This document shows, piece by piece, positions 8,606 to 16,260 of a DNA stretch of 64,000 nt. This stretch comes from JAJEFO01 sp009843725 (GTDB lineage Bacteria > Pseudomonadota > Alphaproteobacteria > Rhodobacterales > Rhodobacteraceae). Position 1 is the stretch's first letter, and every line of letters starts with the position of its first letter. Both the position numbers and the translations under genes were made by a program. Below the pieces are notes generated by a model, which saw nothing but the letters and a program-made list of their open reading frames with translations, made no database searches and was not told the DNA's origin. The stretch is from positions 1,240,001 to 1,304,000 of the forward strand of contig CBDEUJ010000005.1 in NCBI GenBank assembly GCA_965243215.1, read 5' to 3'.

Positions 8606-10378
8606 ATGGCCTTCAACATCGAGTCCGTCCCCAACCAGGCCGGAAAGCCCGCCATCCTCCTCCGGGAGGCCTGGCGGGAGGGAAGGCGGATCCGCAAGCG
8701 GACCGTCGCCAACCTCTCGAAGCTCCCGCCCGAGATCGTCGAGGGCTTCCGCGCCGTGCTCAAGGGCGCCGTCGCGGTCGGAGACATCGGCGAGCTCATG
8801 CAGGTGGAGCGCTCCCTCCTGCACGGCCACGTCGCTGCCGTCCTCGGCACCGCGCGGGACCTCGGCCTCGAGCGCATGCTCCACCGGACGCGCAGCCGCG
8901 AGCGCGACCTGGCGCTGGCCGCGGTCGTCGCGAGGGTGCTGTCGCCCGATTCCAAGCTCGCCACCGCGCGGCGGCTGTCGCCCGAGACCGCGACGAGCAG
9001 CCTCGGCGCCCTGCTCGGGCTCGGGCCCGTCACCGGCAACGAGATGCTGGACATGCTCGACTGGCTGCTGGCGCGCCAGCCCTGGATCGAGCGGAGCCTC
9101 GCGAACCGGCACCTCGAAGGAGAGAACACGCTGATCCTGTATGACGTGAGCAGCTCCTACCTGGAGGGACGGCGCTGCCGGCTGGCGGCCTTCGGACACA
9201 GCCGCGACGGCAAGAGGGGCAAGCGGCAGATCGTGTTCGGGCTGCTCTGCGCCGCGGACGGCTGCCCGGTGGCGGTGGAGGTCTTTCCCGGCAACGCCGG
9301 GGACCCGTCCACGGTGGCCTCCCAGGTGGACAAGGTCCGCAAGCGCTTCGGCATCGGCCGCGTGGCGCTGGTGGGCGACAGGGGCATGCTCACCACGGCC
9401 CGGATCCGGGAGGACCTCGAGCCCGCGGGGCTCGACTGGATCTCGGCCCTGAAGACAAGCGACATCCGGAAGCTGCTCAGGGAGGGCGCGGACGGCGCCC
9501 CGGCCCCGCTCGTGCCCGAGGCGCTGGTTCCCGACGCGGTGGCGGAGGTCACGGGCCCGGACTTCCCCGGCGAGCGGCTGATGGTGTGCCTGAACCCGAG
9601 GCTGCGGGAGGAGCGGGCCCGGAAGCGGGAGGATCTCCTGAAGGCCACGGAGAAGGCGCTGGAGGCGATCGCGGCGTCGGTGCGCTCGGGCCGGCTGAAG
9701 GGCCGGGAGGCCATCGACCGCCGGGTGGGCCGGGACGCCAACCGCCGCAAGGTCGGGAAGCACTTCGGGATCGACGTCGCGGACGGCGGCATCTCCTGGC
9801 GCCGGCTGGAGGACCGGATCGCCGCCGAGGCGCGGCTCGACGGCGTCTACGTGATCCGCACCAGCCTGGATTCCGCGTCGCTCGGGCCGGAGGCGGCCGT
9901 GGAGGCGTACAAGGGCCTCGCGGGCGTGGAGCGCGCGTTCCGGAACGCCAAGAGCGACCTCAGGATCCGTCCCGTGTACGTCTACTCGCCCGATCACGTC
10001 CGCGCGCACGTGTTCCTGTGCATGCTGGCCCTGCATGTCGAATGGCACATGCGCCGGCGCCTGGCGCCGATGCTGTTCGAGGACGACGACCGGGAGGGCG
10101 CCCGGGCAAGGCGGAACTCGCCGGTGGAAAAGGCCGAGGTCTCGGAGCGCGCGAAGGCCAAGGCCGACACCAAGCTCACCCCCGACGGGCTTCCGGTCCA
10201 CAGCTTCCGCACCCTGCTCGACGATCTCTCGGGCATGGCGCTGAACCAGCTGCGCCTGCCGGGCCATGACGAAACCCTGCTGTGCGTCGTCACCGCGCCG
10301 ACCCCGGTCCAGAAACGGGCCTTCCAGCTGATTGGAGTGAAACCGGACCAGAACGTTCCCATAAGACTGACAGGTTGA
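8606..10378 (+). CDS. IS1634-family transposase
   Basis: DDE transposase of 590 residues, complete. A beta-strand block ending in LILYDVSSSYLEG carries the first catalytic aspartate, LVGDRGM the second, and the C-terminal region GVERAFRNAKSDLRIRPVYV the glutamate (YREK-like) motif. The last block, HVRAHVFLCMLALHVEWHMRRRL, is the conserved IS1634 C-terminal helix. A TTGACA at 8545-8550 inside the left end could serve as a -35 box; the matching -10 is poor. There is no good ribosome-binding site before the ATG. The gene reads toward the 3' end of the Trm112 gene, so it could produce antisense RNA to that operon. Confidence 0.95.
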   Translation: MAFNIESVPNQAGKPAILLREAWREGRRIRKRTVANLSKLPPEIVEGFRAVLKGAVAVGDIGELMQVERSLLHGHVAAVLGTARDLGLERMLHRTRSRERDLALAAVVARVLSPDSKLATARRLSPETATSSLGALLGLGPVTGNEMLDMLDWLLARQPWIERSLANRHLEGENTLILYDVSSSYLEGRRCRLAAFGHSRDGKRGKRQIVFGLLCAADGCPVAVEVFPGNAGDPSTVASQVDKVRKRFGIGRVALVGDRGMLTTARIREDLEPAGLDWISALKTSDIRKLLREGADGAPAPLVPEALVPDAVAEVTGPDFPGERLMVCLNPRLREERARKREDLLKATEKALEAIAASVRSGRLKGREAIDRRVGRDANRRKVGKHFGIDVADGGISWRRLEDRIAAEARLDGVYVIRTSLDSASLGPEAAVEAYKGLAGVERAFRNAKSDLRIRPVYVYSPDHVRAHVFLCMLALHVEWHMRRRLAPMLFEDDDREGARARRNSPVEKAEVSERAKAKADTKLTPDGLPVHSFRTLLDDLSGMALNQLRLPGHDETLLCVVTAPTPVQKRAFQLIGVKPDQNVPIRLTG

Positions 10379-10458
10379 CCGCCCGTCGCCGGATTGGAAA
10401 ACCCTTAAAATCAGCGGGATGGTTGCAGAAAACCACTTTCGCCTCCCCTGAAGTTCCG

Positions 10459-10464
10459 TCTAGG
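10459..10464. repeat. Target-site duplication, right copy (TCTAGG)
   Basis: Right copy of the 6-bp direct repeat flanking the IS element. It joins directly to the native sequence downstream of the hydroxylase gene. Confidence 0.85.
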
Positions 10465-10477
10465 CCGGCGTCCGGCC
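10463..10477. terminator. Hairpin between convergent genes, split from ubiH-type gene by the IS
   Basis: Perfect inverted repeat GGCCGG-CGT-CCGGCC ending two bases before the Trm112 stop codon. Without the IS it would sit directly after the hydroxylase stop and serve both convergent genes. There is no T-run, so termination strength is uncertain. Confidence 0.5.
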
Positions 10478-10478
10478 G

Positions 10479-10661
10479 TCAATCGAGCTTGCGCGCCTCG
10501 TCCACCAGCATGATCGGAATGCCGTCACGAATGGGATAGGCCAGATGTGCGGCCCGCGACACCAGCTCCTGGGCATCGGCATCATAGCTCAGCGGTGCGC
10601 GGGTTTCGGGGCAGACAAGCGCCTCGATCATGCGTCGGTCAAATCCGGGTTCATCGCTCAT
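10479..10661 (-). CDS. Trm112-family protein
   Basis: Small protein of 60 residues with the Trm112 core: an N-terminal helix (FDRRMIEALVCPETRAPLSYD) and a C-terminal YPIRDGIPIMLVDEARKL. Bacterial members are short, single-domain versions of the eukaryotic methyltransferase partner; their role in bacteria is poorly defined. The start ATG overlaps the stop of the upstream LON-domain gene (ATGA), so the two are translationally coupled. The usual four zinc cysteines are not present, which is normal for this bacterial subgroup. Confidence 0.88.
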   Translation of the reverse strand: MSDEPGFDRRMIEALVCPETRAPLSYDADAQELVSRAAHLAYPIRDGIPIMLVDEARKLD

Positions 10662-11332
10662 TGCAGCATCTCCTCGCCCCCGCCCCGCATCGCGAACTCG
10701 ATCAACGTCACCAGAGTCTCGCGCCGTGTCTCCAGCGAAGGGGCCTCCAGGAGCGCCTGCTTGTCCTCGGGCTGGAACGGGCAGAGCATCGACAATGCGT
10801 TGATCAGCAGCTCGTCCTCCGCACCCTCAAGCGAATCCCAGTCAGTGCGCAATTCCTCAGCCTCGAAAAACTGACGCAGCAGCGGGAAGAAGGTCTCTCG
10901 GTTCAGCCCCGCGTCGTTCTCGACACCGCCAAGGTCGCGCTCAAACCCTGACCAGGACACCTGGCACCGCCGGTAAGGCGAGAATCCTTCCACTTCCTGC
11001 TGAGTCCGAAACCGTGAAATTCCGGTCAGCGTGATCATGTACCGCCCGTCGTCGGTCTCCGAGAATGCCGTGATACGACCGGCGCACCCGATCGCGTGAA
11101 GCATCGACGCGCCTTCCGTCTTCCCGCCTCGCGGCTGGATCATGCCTATCAGTCGTTCGGCGGTCTTCATGGAATCGTCGAGCATCGCGAGATAGCGCGG
11201 CTCGAAGATCTGAAGGGGCAGGCGCGCCCGAGGCAGAAGCAACGCGCCAGGCAAGGGAAAAACGGGGACGGTGTCCGGCAGGTCGGATGCCGAGAACCTA
11301 TGAGGCACGTGGCCCATCTCCCGCTCAGGCAA
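10658..11332 (-). CDS. LON peptidase substrate-binding domain protein
   Basis: Protein of 224 residues made of a LON N-terminal (substrate-binding) domain without the AAA or protease domains. The family signature VPVFPLPGALLLPRARLPLQIFEPRYLAML starts at about residue 22, and a GCAGRI...TLTGISRF strand pair follows. Standalone LON-domain proteins are widespread in alphaproteobacteria and their function is unknown; a role in protein quality control is only an inference. It overlaps the thioredoxin gene upstream by eight bases and Trm112 downstream by four, so the three form a tightly coupled operon. Confidence 0.9.
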   Translation of the reverse strand: MPEREMGHVPHRFSASDLPDTVPVFPLPGALLLPRARLPLQIFEPRYLAMLDDSMKTAERLIGMIQPRGGKTEGASMLHAIGCAGRITAFSETDDGRYMITLTGISRFRTQQEVEGFSPYRRCQVSWSGFERDLGGVENDAGLNRETFFPLLRQFFEAEELRTDWDSLEGAEDELLINALSMLCPFQPEDKQALLEAPSLETRRETLVTLIEFAMRGGGEEMLQ

Positions 11333-12239
11333 AGATCATGGAAGACAGCTTGCGGCGCCCGTTGAGCACGAGGGGATCATCGGGCTTGAGCGCGTCGAAT
11401 ATCGTGAAGAGCTGCGCCTTTGCCGCGCCGTCGTTCCATTCCGCGTCGCGACGATAGAGTTCGAGCAGCGTCTCGATCGCCTCTTCGGCCTTGCCCGACG
11501 CGTAGAGCGCCTGCGCCAGATCAAGACGCGCCTGGTGATCGTCCGGACTGGCTTCGACCGCCGCCTTCAGCTCGCCAACCGGTCCAGCATCGGCCGCCTG
11601 GAGCGCGAGCTGCAACTGCGCCTTCACGGCGTGGATCTCGGGTGCATCGGCCAGGTCATCCGGTGCGTTCGAGAGCAGTTGCTCGGCCTGCTCGACCTGG
11701 TCGAGAGCCAGGTAGCTCTTGACGAGTCCGGCATATGCGGCGGCATTCGAGGCGTCTTCCTTGAGAACTGCGGCGAAGACCTGCGCGGCATCGGCGACCG
11801 CACCTTCCTGCAGCATCTCTTCGGCCGAACCCACCGCATCCGACAGGCTGCCGCCATTCTCTCCTCCGGCGGCCTTGATCACGCGATCAATGAAGGCCTT
11901 CACCTGCGAGGCCGGAAGCGCGCCCTGAAAGGCGTCGATCGGCTGGCCTTGCCAGAATGCATAGACCATCGGGATCGACTGGACGCGCAACTGCGCCGCA
12001 ATGGCCTGGTTCTCGTCGAGATTGACCTTCGCCAGCCTTACGGCCCCACGGGCATTCCTGACCGCACCTTCGAGTTCCGGCGTCAACTGCCTGCAAGGGC
12101 CGCACCAAGGCGCCCAGAAATCCACGATAACCGGCACGTTCTGGCTGGCCTCGACCACGTCCGCCATGAACGTGGCTTCGGTGCTGTCCTTGATCAGGTC
12201 GGCGGCGGGCTCGGTTCCTGCCCCATTGAGCTCTAGCAT
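11325..12239 (-). CDS. Thioredoxin-fold protein with TPR tail (CnoX/YbbN type)
   Basis: Cytoplasmic redox protein/chaperone of 304 residues. The N-terminal thioredoxin domain has the active site DFWAPWCGPCRQL with cysteines near 46 and 49. From about residue 130 the chain is alpha-helical TPR repeats (AEEMLQEGAVADAAQVFAAVL and following), as in CnoX/YbbN, which protects proteins during oxidative stress. E. coli CnoX has SXXC, whereas this one keeps a true WCGPC site and may therefore be redox-active. The frame extends to 12365, but the ATG at 12239 gives the normal N-terminus and is preceded by a purine-rich GGGGAAG. It is the first gene of the operon with LON and Trm112. Confidence 0.9.
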   Translation of the reverse strand: MLELNGAGTEPAADLIKDSTEATFMADVVEASQNVPVIVDFWAPWCGPCRQLTPELEGAVRNARGAVRLAKVNLDENQAIAAQLRVQSIPMVYAFWQGQPIDAFQGALPASQVKAFIDRVIKAAGGENGGSLSDAVGSAEEMLQEGAVADAAQVFAAVLKEDASNAAAYAGLVKSYLALDQVEQAEQLLSNAPDDLADAPEIHAVKAQLQLALQAADAGPVGELKAAVEASPDDHQARLDLAQALYASGKAEEAIETLLELYRRDAEWNDGAAKAQLFTIFDALKPDDPLVLNGRRKLSSMIFA

Positions 12240-12446
12240 GTTCTTCCCCAGGTCGGTGCTGCACCATGTTATATGCGATTGCGCGCCGGATAACCAAGGG
12301 GTGCCGAGATCCGCGACGGAGAGTCCGATGGACGTGTTCGGGCTGGCGAAACGGGCGGTTCCCATGGACGAGGCAACGTGGATGCGTCACGCGAATCCGT
12401 CAATCGCATGGACTTCGCGCCGATTGCGTTGCGACAACGACCCTCT

Positions 12447-14105
12447 CTACACGCGAGCCGCCTCGCCAATGTTGTCGACCCCACGCTCTTCGAGAAGTGT
12501 CGTGAGCCAGTTTGGATCCATCTCCGGTACCGACGATAGCAAAAGGTCGGTATAGGGGTGATGGGGTGGCGTGAACATCTCTTCCTTCGCGCCCTGTTCC
12601 ACGACCCTGCCATTTTGCATGACCACCACCTCGTCCGCAATCGAGCGAACCGTGGCCAGATCGTGGGTAATGAACATATAAGCCAGACCGAGCTCCCGCT
12701 GCAGGCGGTCCAGCAGTTTCAGGATCCCTTCGGCGACCAGCTGGTCGAGCGCGCTTGTCACCTCGTCGCAGATGATGAACTCCGGTTCAGCAGCCAGTGC
12801 CCGGGCAATACCGATGCGCTGCTTCTGGCCTCCCGAAAGTTCGGGCGGGAAACGGTTGTAGAAATTCGCCGGATCAAGCTCGATCAGATCCAGAAGCTCG
12901 TCCACCCTCTGTTTCAGCATCGGCCCCTTGAGACCGGAATAGAACTGTGCCGGGCGGCCAATGATGTCACTGATCCGGCTCTTGGGATTCAGCGCCGTAT
13001 CCGCCATCTGATAGATCATCTGCGCCTGGCGAAGCTGTTCCCTGGTGCGATCCTGATAACGCGGCGGCAGAGCCGCTCCCCGGCAAAGAACCTCGCCCTT
13101 CATCGGCGGCAGCAAGCCTGTGATGACGCGGGCAGCCGTCGATTTGCCGGAACCGGACTCGCCCACCACTGCGACGGTCATTCCGGGATAGATATCGAAG
13201 GAAACGTCATCCAGCACCTTCGCGCCGCCGGTATAGGCCGCATCAACGCCCTGGACAGAGATCACCGGCTTGCTGTCATCCTCCGGACGCGATTTCTGCG
13301 GACGCTTGAAGCTGCGGACGGCCCAAAGCGACTTGGTGTATTCCTCCTCGGGCGCGTCAAGCATCTTCTCGGTCGGGGCGTGCTCCACCTCTTCGCCTTT
13401 CAGGAGCACCTTGATGGCGTCAGCCATCTGCGCGACCACCGCAAGATCGTGAGTGATGTAGATCGCGGCCGTATTGAACTGATCGACGATGTCGCGGATC
13501 GCGGCAAGGACCTCAATTTGCGTGGTCACGTCAAGCGCTGTCGTCGGCTCGTCAAAGATGATCAGATCGGGTCGGCAGGACATGGCCATGGCGGTCATGG
13601 CCCGCTGCAACTGTCCGCCCGACACCTGGTGCGGATAGCGGAAACCGATTTCCCTCGGGCTCGGGAGTCGCAGGCGCTCGTACAGCTCCATGGCGTCTTC
13701 CTGGGCTTCCATCCGTTTCTTGATGCGGTAGTGCAGCGGTGCCTCGGTATGCTGGTCGATCAGCTTGTGCGCAGGATTGAAGCTGGCGGCAGCCGACTGA
13801 GCGACATAGGCAATTCGCGAACCGCGCAGCGCACGCTTTTCCGCCGACGTGGCCGTGGTCAGTTCCATGCCGTCGAACTCGATCGAGCCCTCGGAAATTC
13901 GCGTTCCGTCGCGAGCATAGCCCATCGCCGCGGCCCCGATCGTCGACTTGCCCGCACCGGATTCGCCGATCAGGCCAAGCACCTCGCCGCGTCGGAGCGT
14001 CAAATCGACACCCTTGATGATCGGCACCCATGTCTCGTCGGAATAGCCGTCGATCTTGAGGCCGCGGATTTCCAGGAGGACACTCTTGCTTTGGGGCTTG
14101 TTCAC
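12447..14105 (-). CDS. Fused double ATPase of oligopeptide ABC importer 1
   Basis: Energizing subunit with two ATP-binding cassettes in one 552-residue chain, as in the GsiA type. Domain 1 has GESGAGKS near residue 48, signature VSGGQLQR and Walker B LIIFDEPTTALD. Domain 2 has GESGSGKS near 315, LSGGQKQRIGIARAL and FIICDEVTSALD. It lacks the cysteine-containing C-terminal motif of oligopeptide ATPases after domain 1, unlike the ATPase of importer 2. The permease gene stops one base upstream of its start, so it closes the order binding protein, permease, permease, ATPase. Confidence 0.94.
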   Translation of the reverse strand: MNKPQSKSVLLEIRGLKIDGYSDETWVPIIKGVDLTLRRGEVLGLIGESGAGKSTIGAAAMGYARDGTRISEGSIEFDGMELTTATSAEKRALRGSRIAYVAQSAAASFNPAHKLIDQHTEAPLHYRIKKRMEAQEDAMELYERLRLPSPREIGFRYPHQVSGGQLQRAMTAMAMSCRPDLIIFDEPTTALDVTTQIEVLAAIRDIVDQFNTAAIYITHDLAVVAQMADAIKVLLKGEEVEHAPTEKMLDAPEEEYTKSLWAVRSFKRPQKSRPEDDSKPVISVQGVDAAYTGGAKVLDDVSFDIYPGMTVAVVGESGSGKSTAARVITGLLPPMKGEVLCRGAALPPRYQDRTREQLRQAQMIYQMADTALNPKSRISDIIGRPAQFYSGLKGPMLKQRVDELLDLIELDPANFYNRFPPELSGGQKQRIGIARALAAEPEFIICDEVTSALDQLVAEGILKLLDRLQRELGLAYMFITHDLATVRSIADEVVVMQNGRVVEQGAKEEMFTPPHHPYTDLLLSSVPEMDPNWLTTLLEERGVDNIGEAARV

Positions 14106-14106
14106 A

Positions 14107-15171
14107 TCATTGCTCCTTCAGGCCCGAGGACCGGAACAGCATCCAGTCAACGACGAAGTTTACGGCGACGGTCAGCAGCGCAATGGCAGCCGCCGGAATC
14201 AAGGGCGTGATGTCGCCGAACGAGATCAGCGTCGCGTTCTCCCGCACCATTGAACCCCAATCCGCAGTGGGCGGCTGAATTCCCAGGCCAAGAAAGCTCA
14301 GTCCGGCAATCAGCAGGAACACGAAGCAAAACTCCAGTCCGAACTCGGCAATCAGCGGAGCCGTGGAATTTGGCAGGATTTCCTTGCGGATCAGGTGCCA
14401 ATCGCCCTCACCCCTCAGCTTTGCCGCCTCGACATAGTCCATGACGACCACGTTCCCTGCAACCGCACGGGTCAACCGGAAGACGCGCGGCGAGTAGATG
14501 ATCGCGACGACGACCACAATCACCCAGAGATAGGTGCCGAAGATCGACAGCATCAGAAGTGCGAAGATGAGTGATGGAACCGACATGATCACATCGGCCA
14601 CGCGGCCCGACAGCTGATCCAGCCAGCCACCCTTGACGGCAGAATAGAGGCCGGCCAGCGCACCGATCACGAATGCAAGGATGGTTGCGAGAAGCGCCAG
14701 GCCGACGGAATTGCGCGCACCGTAGACGATGCGGCTGAACATGTCGCGGCCAAGCTGGTCAGCGCCGAGAAGCATGTCTTCGTTCGGCGGCTCGAACGCT
14801 GAAGCGATCACTTCCGACTGTCCGAAGGGCGCAATCCAGGGGGCGAAGATGCCCGCGATGGCGTAAGTGAAGATCACGAACATTCCAAAGGCCGCGGTCA
14901 GGGGAGCGGTTCTGAGTTCCTTGGCGATTGCAGGTCTGGAGACCTGGATCAGAAACTCGCGGAACGCGTAGGATGTTCCCGCCGCAAGGGCCAGGATCCC
15001 TGCGAAGATCGTCACGCCCTGCAAAGCCGGCACGCCGCCGACAATCCCGAGAACGAAGCTGACCAACGTCAGCGAGAAGAGCAGCATGAACGCCTGGCGG
15101 TTCTGGAAATAGGCGGCGATGCAGGATGCGGCGATCAGCGCGGCGTAGTATCCGATGACGAACATGCTCAT
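14107..15171 (-). CDS. DppC-type permease of ABC importer 1
   Basis: Inner-membrane permease of 354 residues. The C-terminal two thirds are a DppC/OppC domain with the EAA loop EAAKLRGEGDWHLIRKEILPN that docks the ATPase. About 90 residues at the front form three extra hydrophobic segments not found in the classic 300-residue DppC. The second importer has a similar but longer extension, so this is a subfamily trait. The start ATG at 15171 follows GAGGG and lies 10 bases after the partner permease. Confidence 0.93.
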   Translation of the reverse strand: MSMFVIGYYAALIAASCIAAYFQNRQAFMLLFSLTLVSFVLGIVGGVPALQGVTIFAGILALAAGTSYAFREFLIQVSRPAIAKELRTAPLTAAFGMFVIFTYAIAGIFAPWIAPFGQSEVIASAFEPPNEDMLLGADQLGRDMFSRIVYGARNSVGLALLATILAFVIGALAGLYSAVKGGWLDQLSGRVADVIMSVPSLIFALLMLSIFGTYLWVIVVVVAIIYSPRVFRLTRAVAGNVVVMDYVEAAKLRGEGDWHLIRKEILPNSTAPLIAEFGLEFCFVFLLIAGLSFLGLGIQPPTADWGSMVRENATLISFGDITPLIPAAAIALLTVAVNFVVDWMLFRSSGLKEQ

Positions 15172-15181
15172 TTCGTCGCCC

Positions 15182-16138
15182 TCACTTTGGATGCCGCAGA
15201 CGCGGATTGGTCAGGATTGCCCCGACATCCGCCGCGAGGTTCAGAAGAATGAACGTTGCCGCGAAGATCAGGCAACACGCCTGCACGATGGGGAAATCGC
15301 GTTTGGCAACTGCATCGACCAGCAACTGGCCGATGCCCGGATAGACGAACACGACTTCGACCAGAACCACCCCGGTGACCAGATAGGCGAGGTTCAGCGC
15401 CACGACATTGATGATCGGGGCCCAGGCGTTCGGCAGCGCATGCTTGACGATCACTTTCCACGGCGGCGCTCCCTTGAGCCGCGCCATCTCGATATAGGGT
15501 GATGCAAGCAGGTTGATGATCGCTGCACGGGTCATCCGCATCATGTGCGCGGTCACGACCAGCACAAGCGTCAGCGCGGGAAGGAACGTGCGTTCGAGCA
15601 GTTCCAGCAACGTCATTCCAGACGAAATGCTCGCGATCGCAGGGAACATGCTCCACTTGACGGCGAGATAGAGGATCAGGATGTAGCCAAGGAAGAACTC
15701 GGGCGAGGAAATTGAGGTGAGCGTCACGACGTTCGCCACCCGGTCGAATATCGAGTTCCGGAGGAGCGCCACAATTATTCCGAGCGTGATCGCGAAGGGA
15801 ACGGCAATCACGGCTGCATAGGCGGCCAGGAACAACGTGCTGACGAAACGGTCCGTGATCTTGGCGGTGACCGGTTCTCCGTCAATGAGCGAAGTGCCGA
15901 AATCGCCGGTCACCGCTCCGGCGAGCCAATCGAAATAGCGCACGATCGCCGGGCGTCCAAGCCCCAACTCCTCGCGCAACCTGGCGAGGGTTTCCTCGGT
16001 CGCCATCTGGCCAAGCACGGCTTGGGCGATGTCGCCGGGCAGCAATTCGACCGCGAAGAAAATCAGAACCGACACGACTAGCAGCGTGACCAGCCCCAGG
16101 CCCAGCCGTTTTGCGACCAGCCCCAGAATGTCCCTCAT
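15182..16138 (-). CDS. DppB-type permease of ABC importer 1
   Basis: Inner-membrane permease of 318 residues with the DppB/OppB plan: an N-terminal helix, a periplasmic loop (LPGDIAQAVLGQMATEETL), five further helices and the EAA loop EMARLKGAPPWKVIVKHALPN. GGAGGGG precedes the start ATG. It follows the binding-protein gene after a hairpin-containing spacer. Confidence 0.95.
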   Translation of the reverse strand: MRDILGLVAKRLGLGLVTLLVVSVLIFFAVELLPGDIAQAVLGQMATEETLARLREELGLGRPAIVRYFDWLAGAVTGDFGTSLIDGEPVTAKITDRFVSTLFLAAYAAVIAVPFAITLGIIVALLRNSIFDRVANVVTLTSISSPEFFLGYILILYLAVKWSMFPAIASISSGMTLLELLERTFLPALTLVLVVTAHMMRMTRAAIINLLASPYIEMARLKGAPPWKVIVKHALPNAWAPIINVVALNLAYLVTGVVLVEVVFVYPGIGQLLVDAVAKRDFPIVQACCLIFAATFILLNLAADVGAILTNPRLRHPK

Positions 16139-16223
16139 AAGCCCCTCCGAGCGTTGGTGCCGGGCATGTCCCGATCATTGGATTGCCGGCGCCGCAGGAA
16201 AGCCGCATCGCGGCAAGATTCGG

Positions 16224-16252
16224 CGGGCCCGGGCACATGGCCCGGACCCGCA
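16224..16252 (-). terminator. Hairpin after binding-protein gene 1
   Basis: Inverted repeat with 12-base arms (16224-16235 GCGGGCCCGGGC; 16241-16252) and one mismatch, in the spacer between the binding-protein stop and the DppB start. It has no T-run on the minus strand. It more likely stabilises or partly attenuates the mRNA than fully ends it. Confidence 0.6.
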
Positions 16253-16260
16253 TTCCAGTC

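Larger units (their letters stand above)
8369..10458 (+). mobile_element. Intact IS1634-family insertion sequence, 2,090 bp
   Basis: The element is bounded by a 6-bp direct repeat TCTAGG at 8363-8368 and 10459-10464. Its ends are inverted: the left end starts CGGAACTTCCAGAGGG and the right end reads CGGAACTTCAGGGGAGG on the other strand, with the first nine bases identical. Size, a terminal C, and a 5-6 bp duplication fit what is known of the IS1634 family. It carries one transposase gene. Excising it and one repeat rejoins the ubiH-type stop codon to a GGCCGG/CCGGCC hairpin at 10463-10477 that ends the convergent Trm112 gene. The direct repeat is perfect, which suggests a recent insertion. 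Confidence 0.88.

Noticed and set aside
8303..10267. 654-residue minus-strand ORF opposite the transposase
   Set aside because: Antisense shadow in very GC-rich coding DNA; no domain, composition dominated by Arg, Gly, His and Pro, and the plus-strand transposase is intact.
12558..14210. 550-residue plus-strand ORF opposite the double ATPase
   Set aside because: Shadow ORF; the minus-strand product has all Walker and signature motifs.
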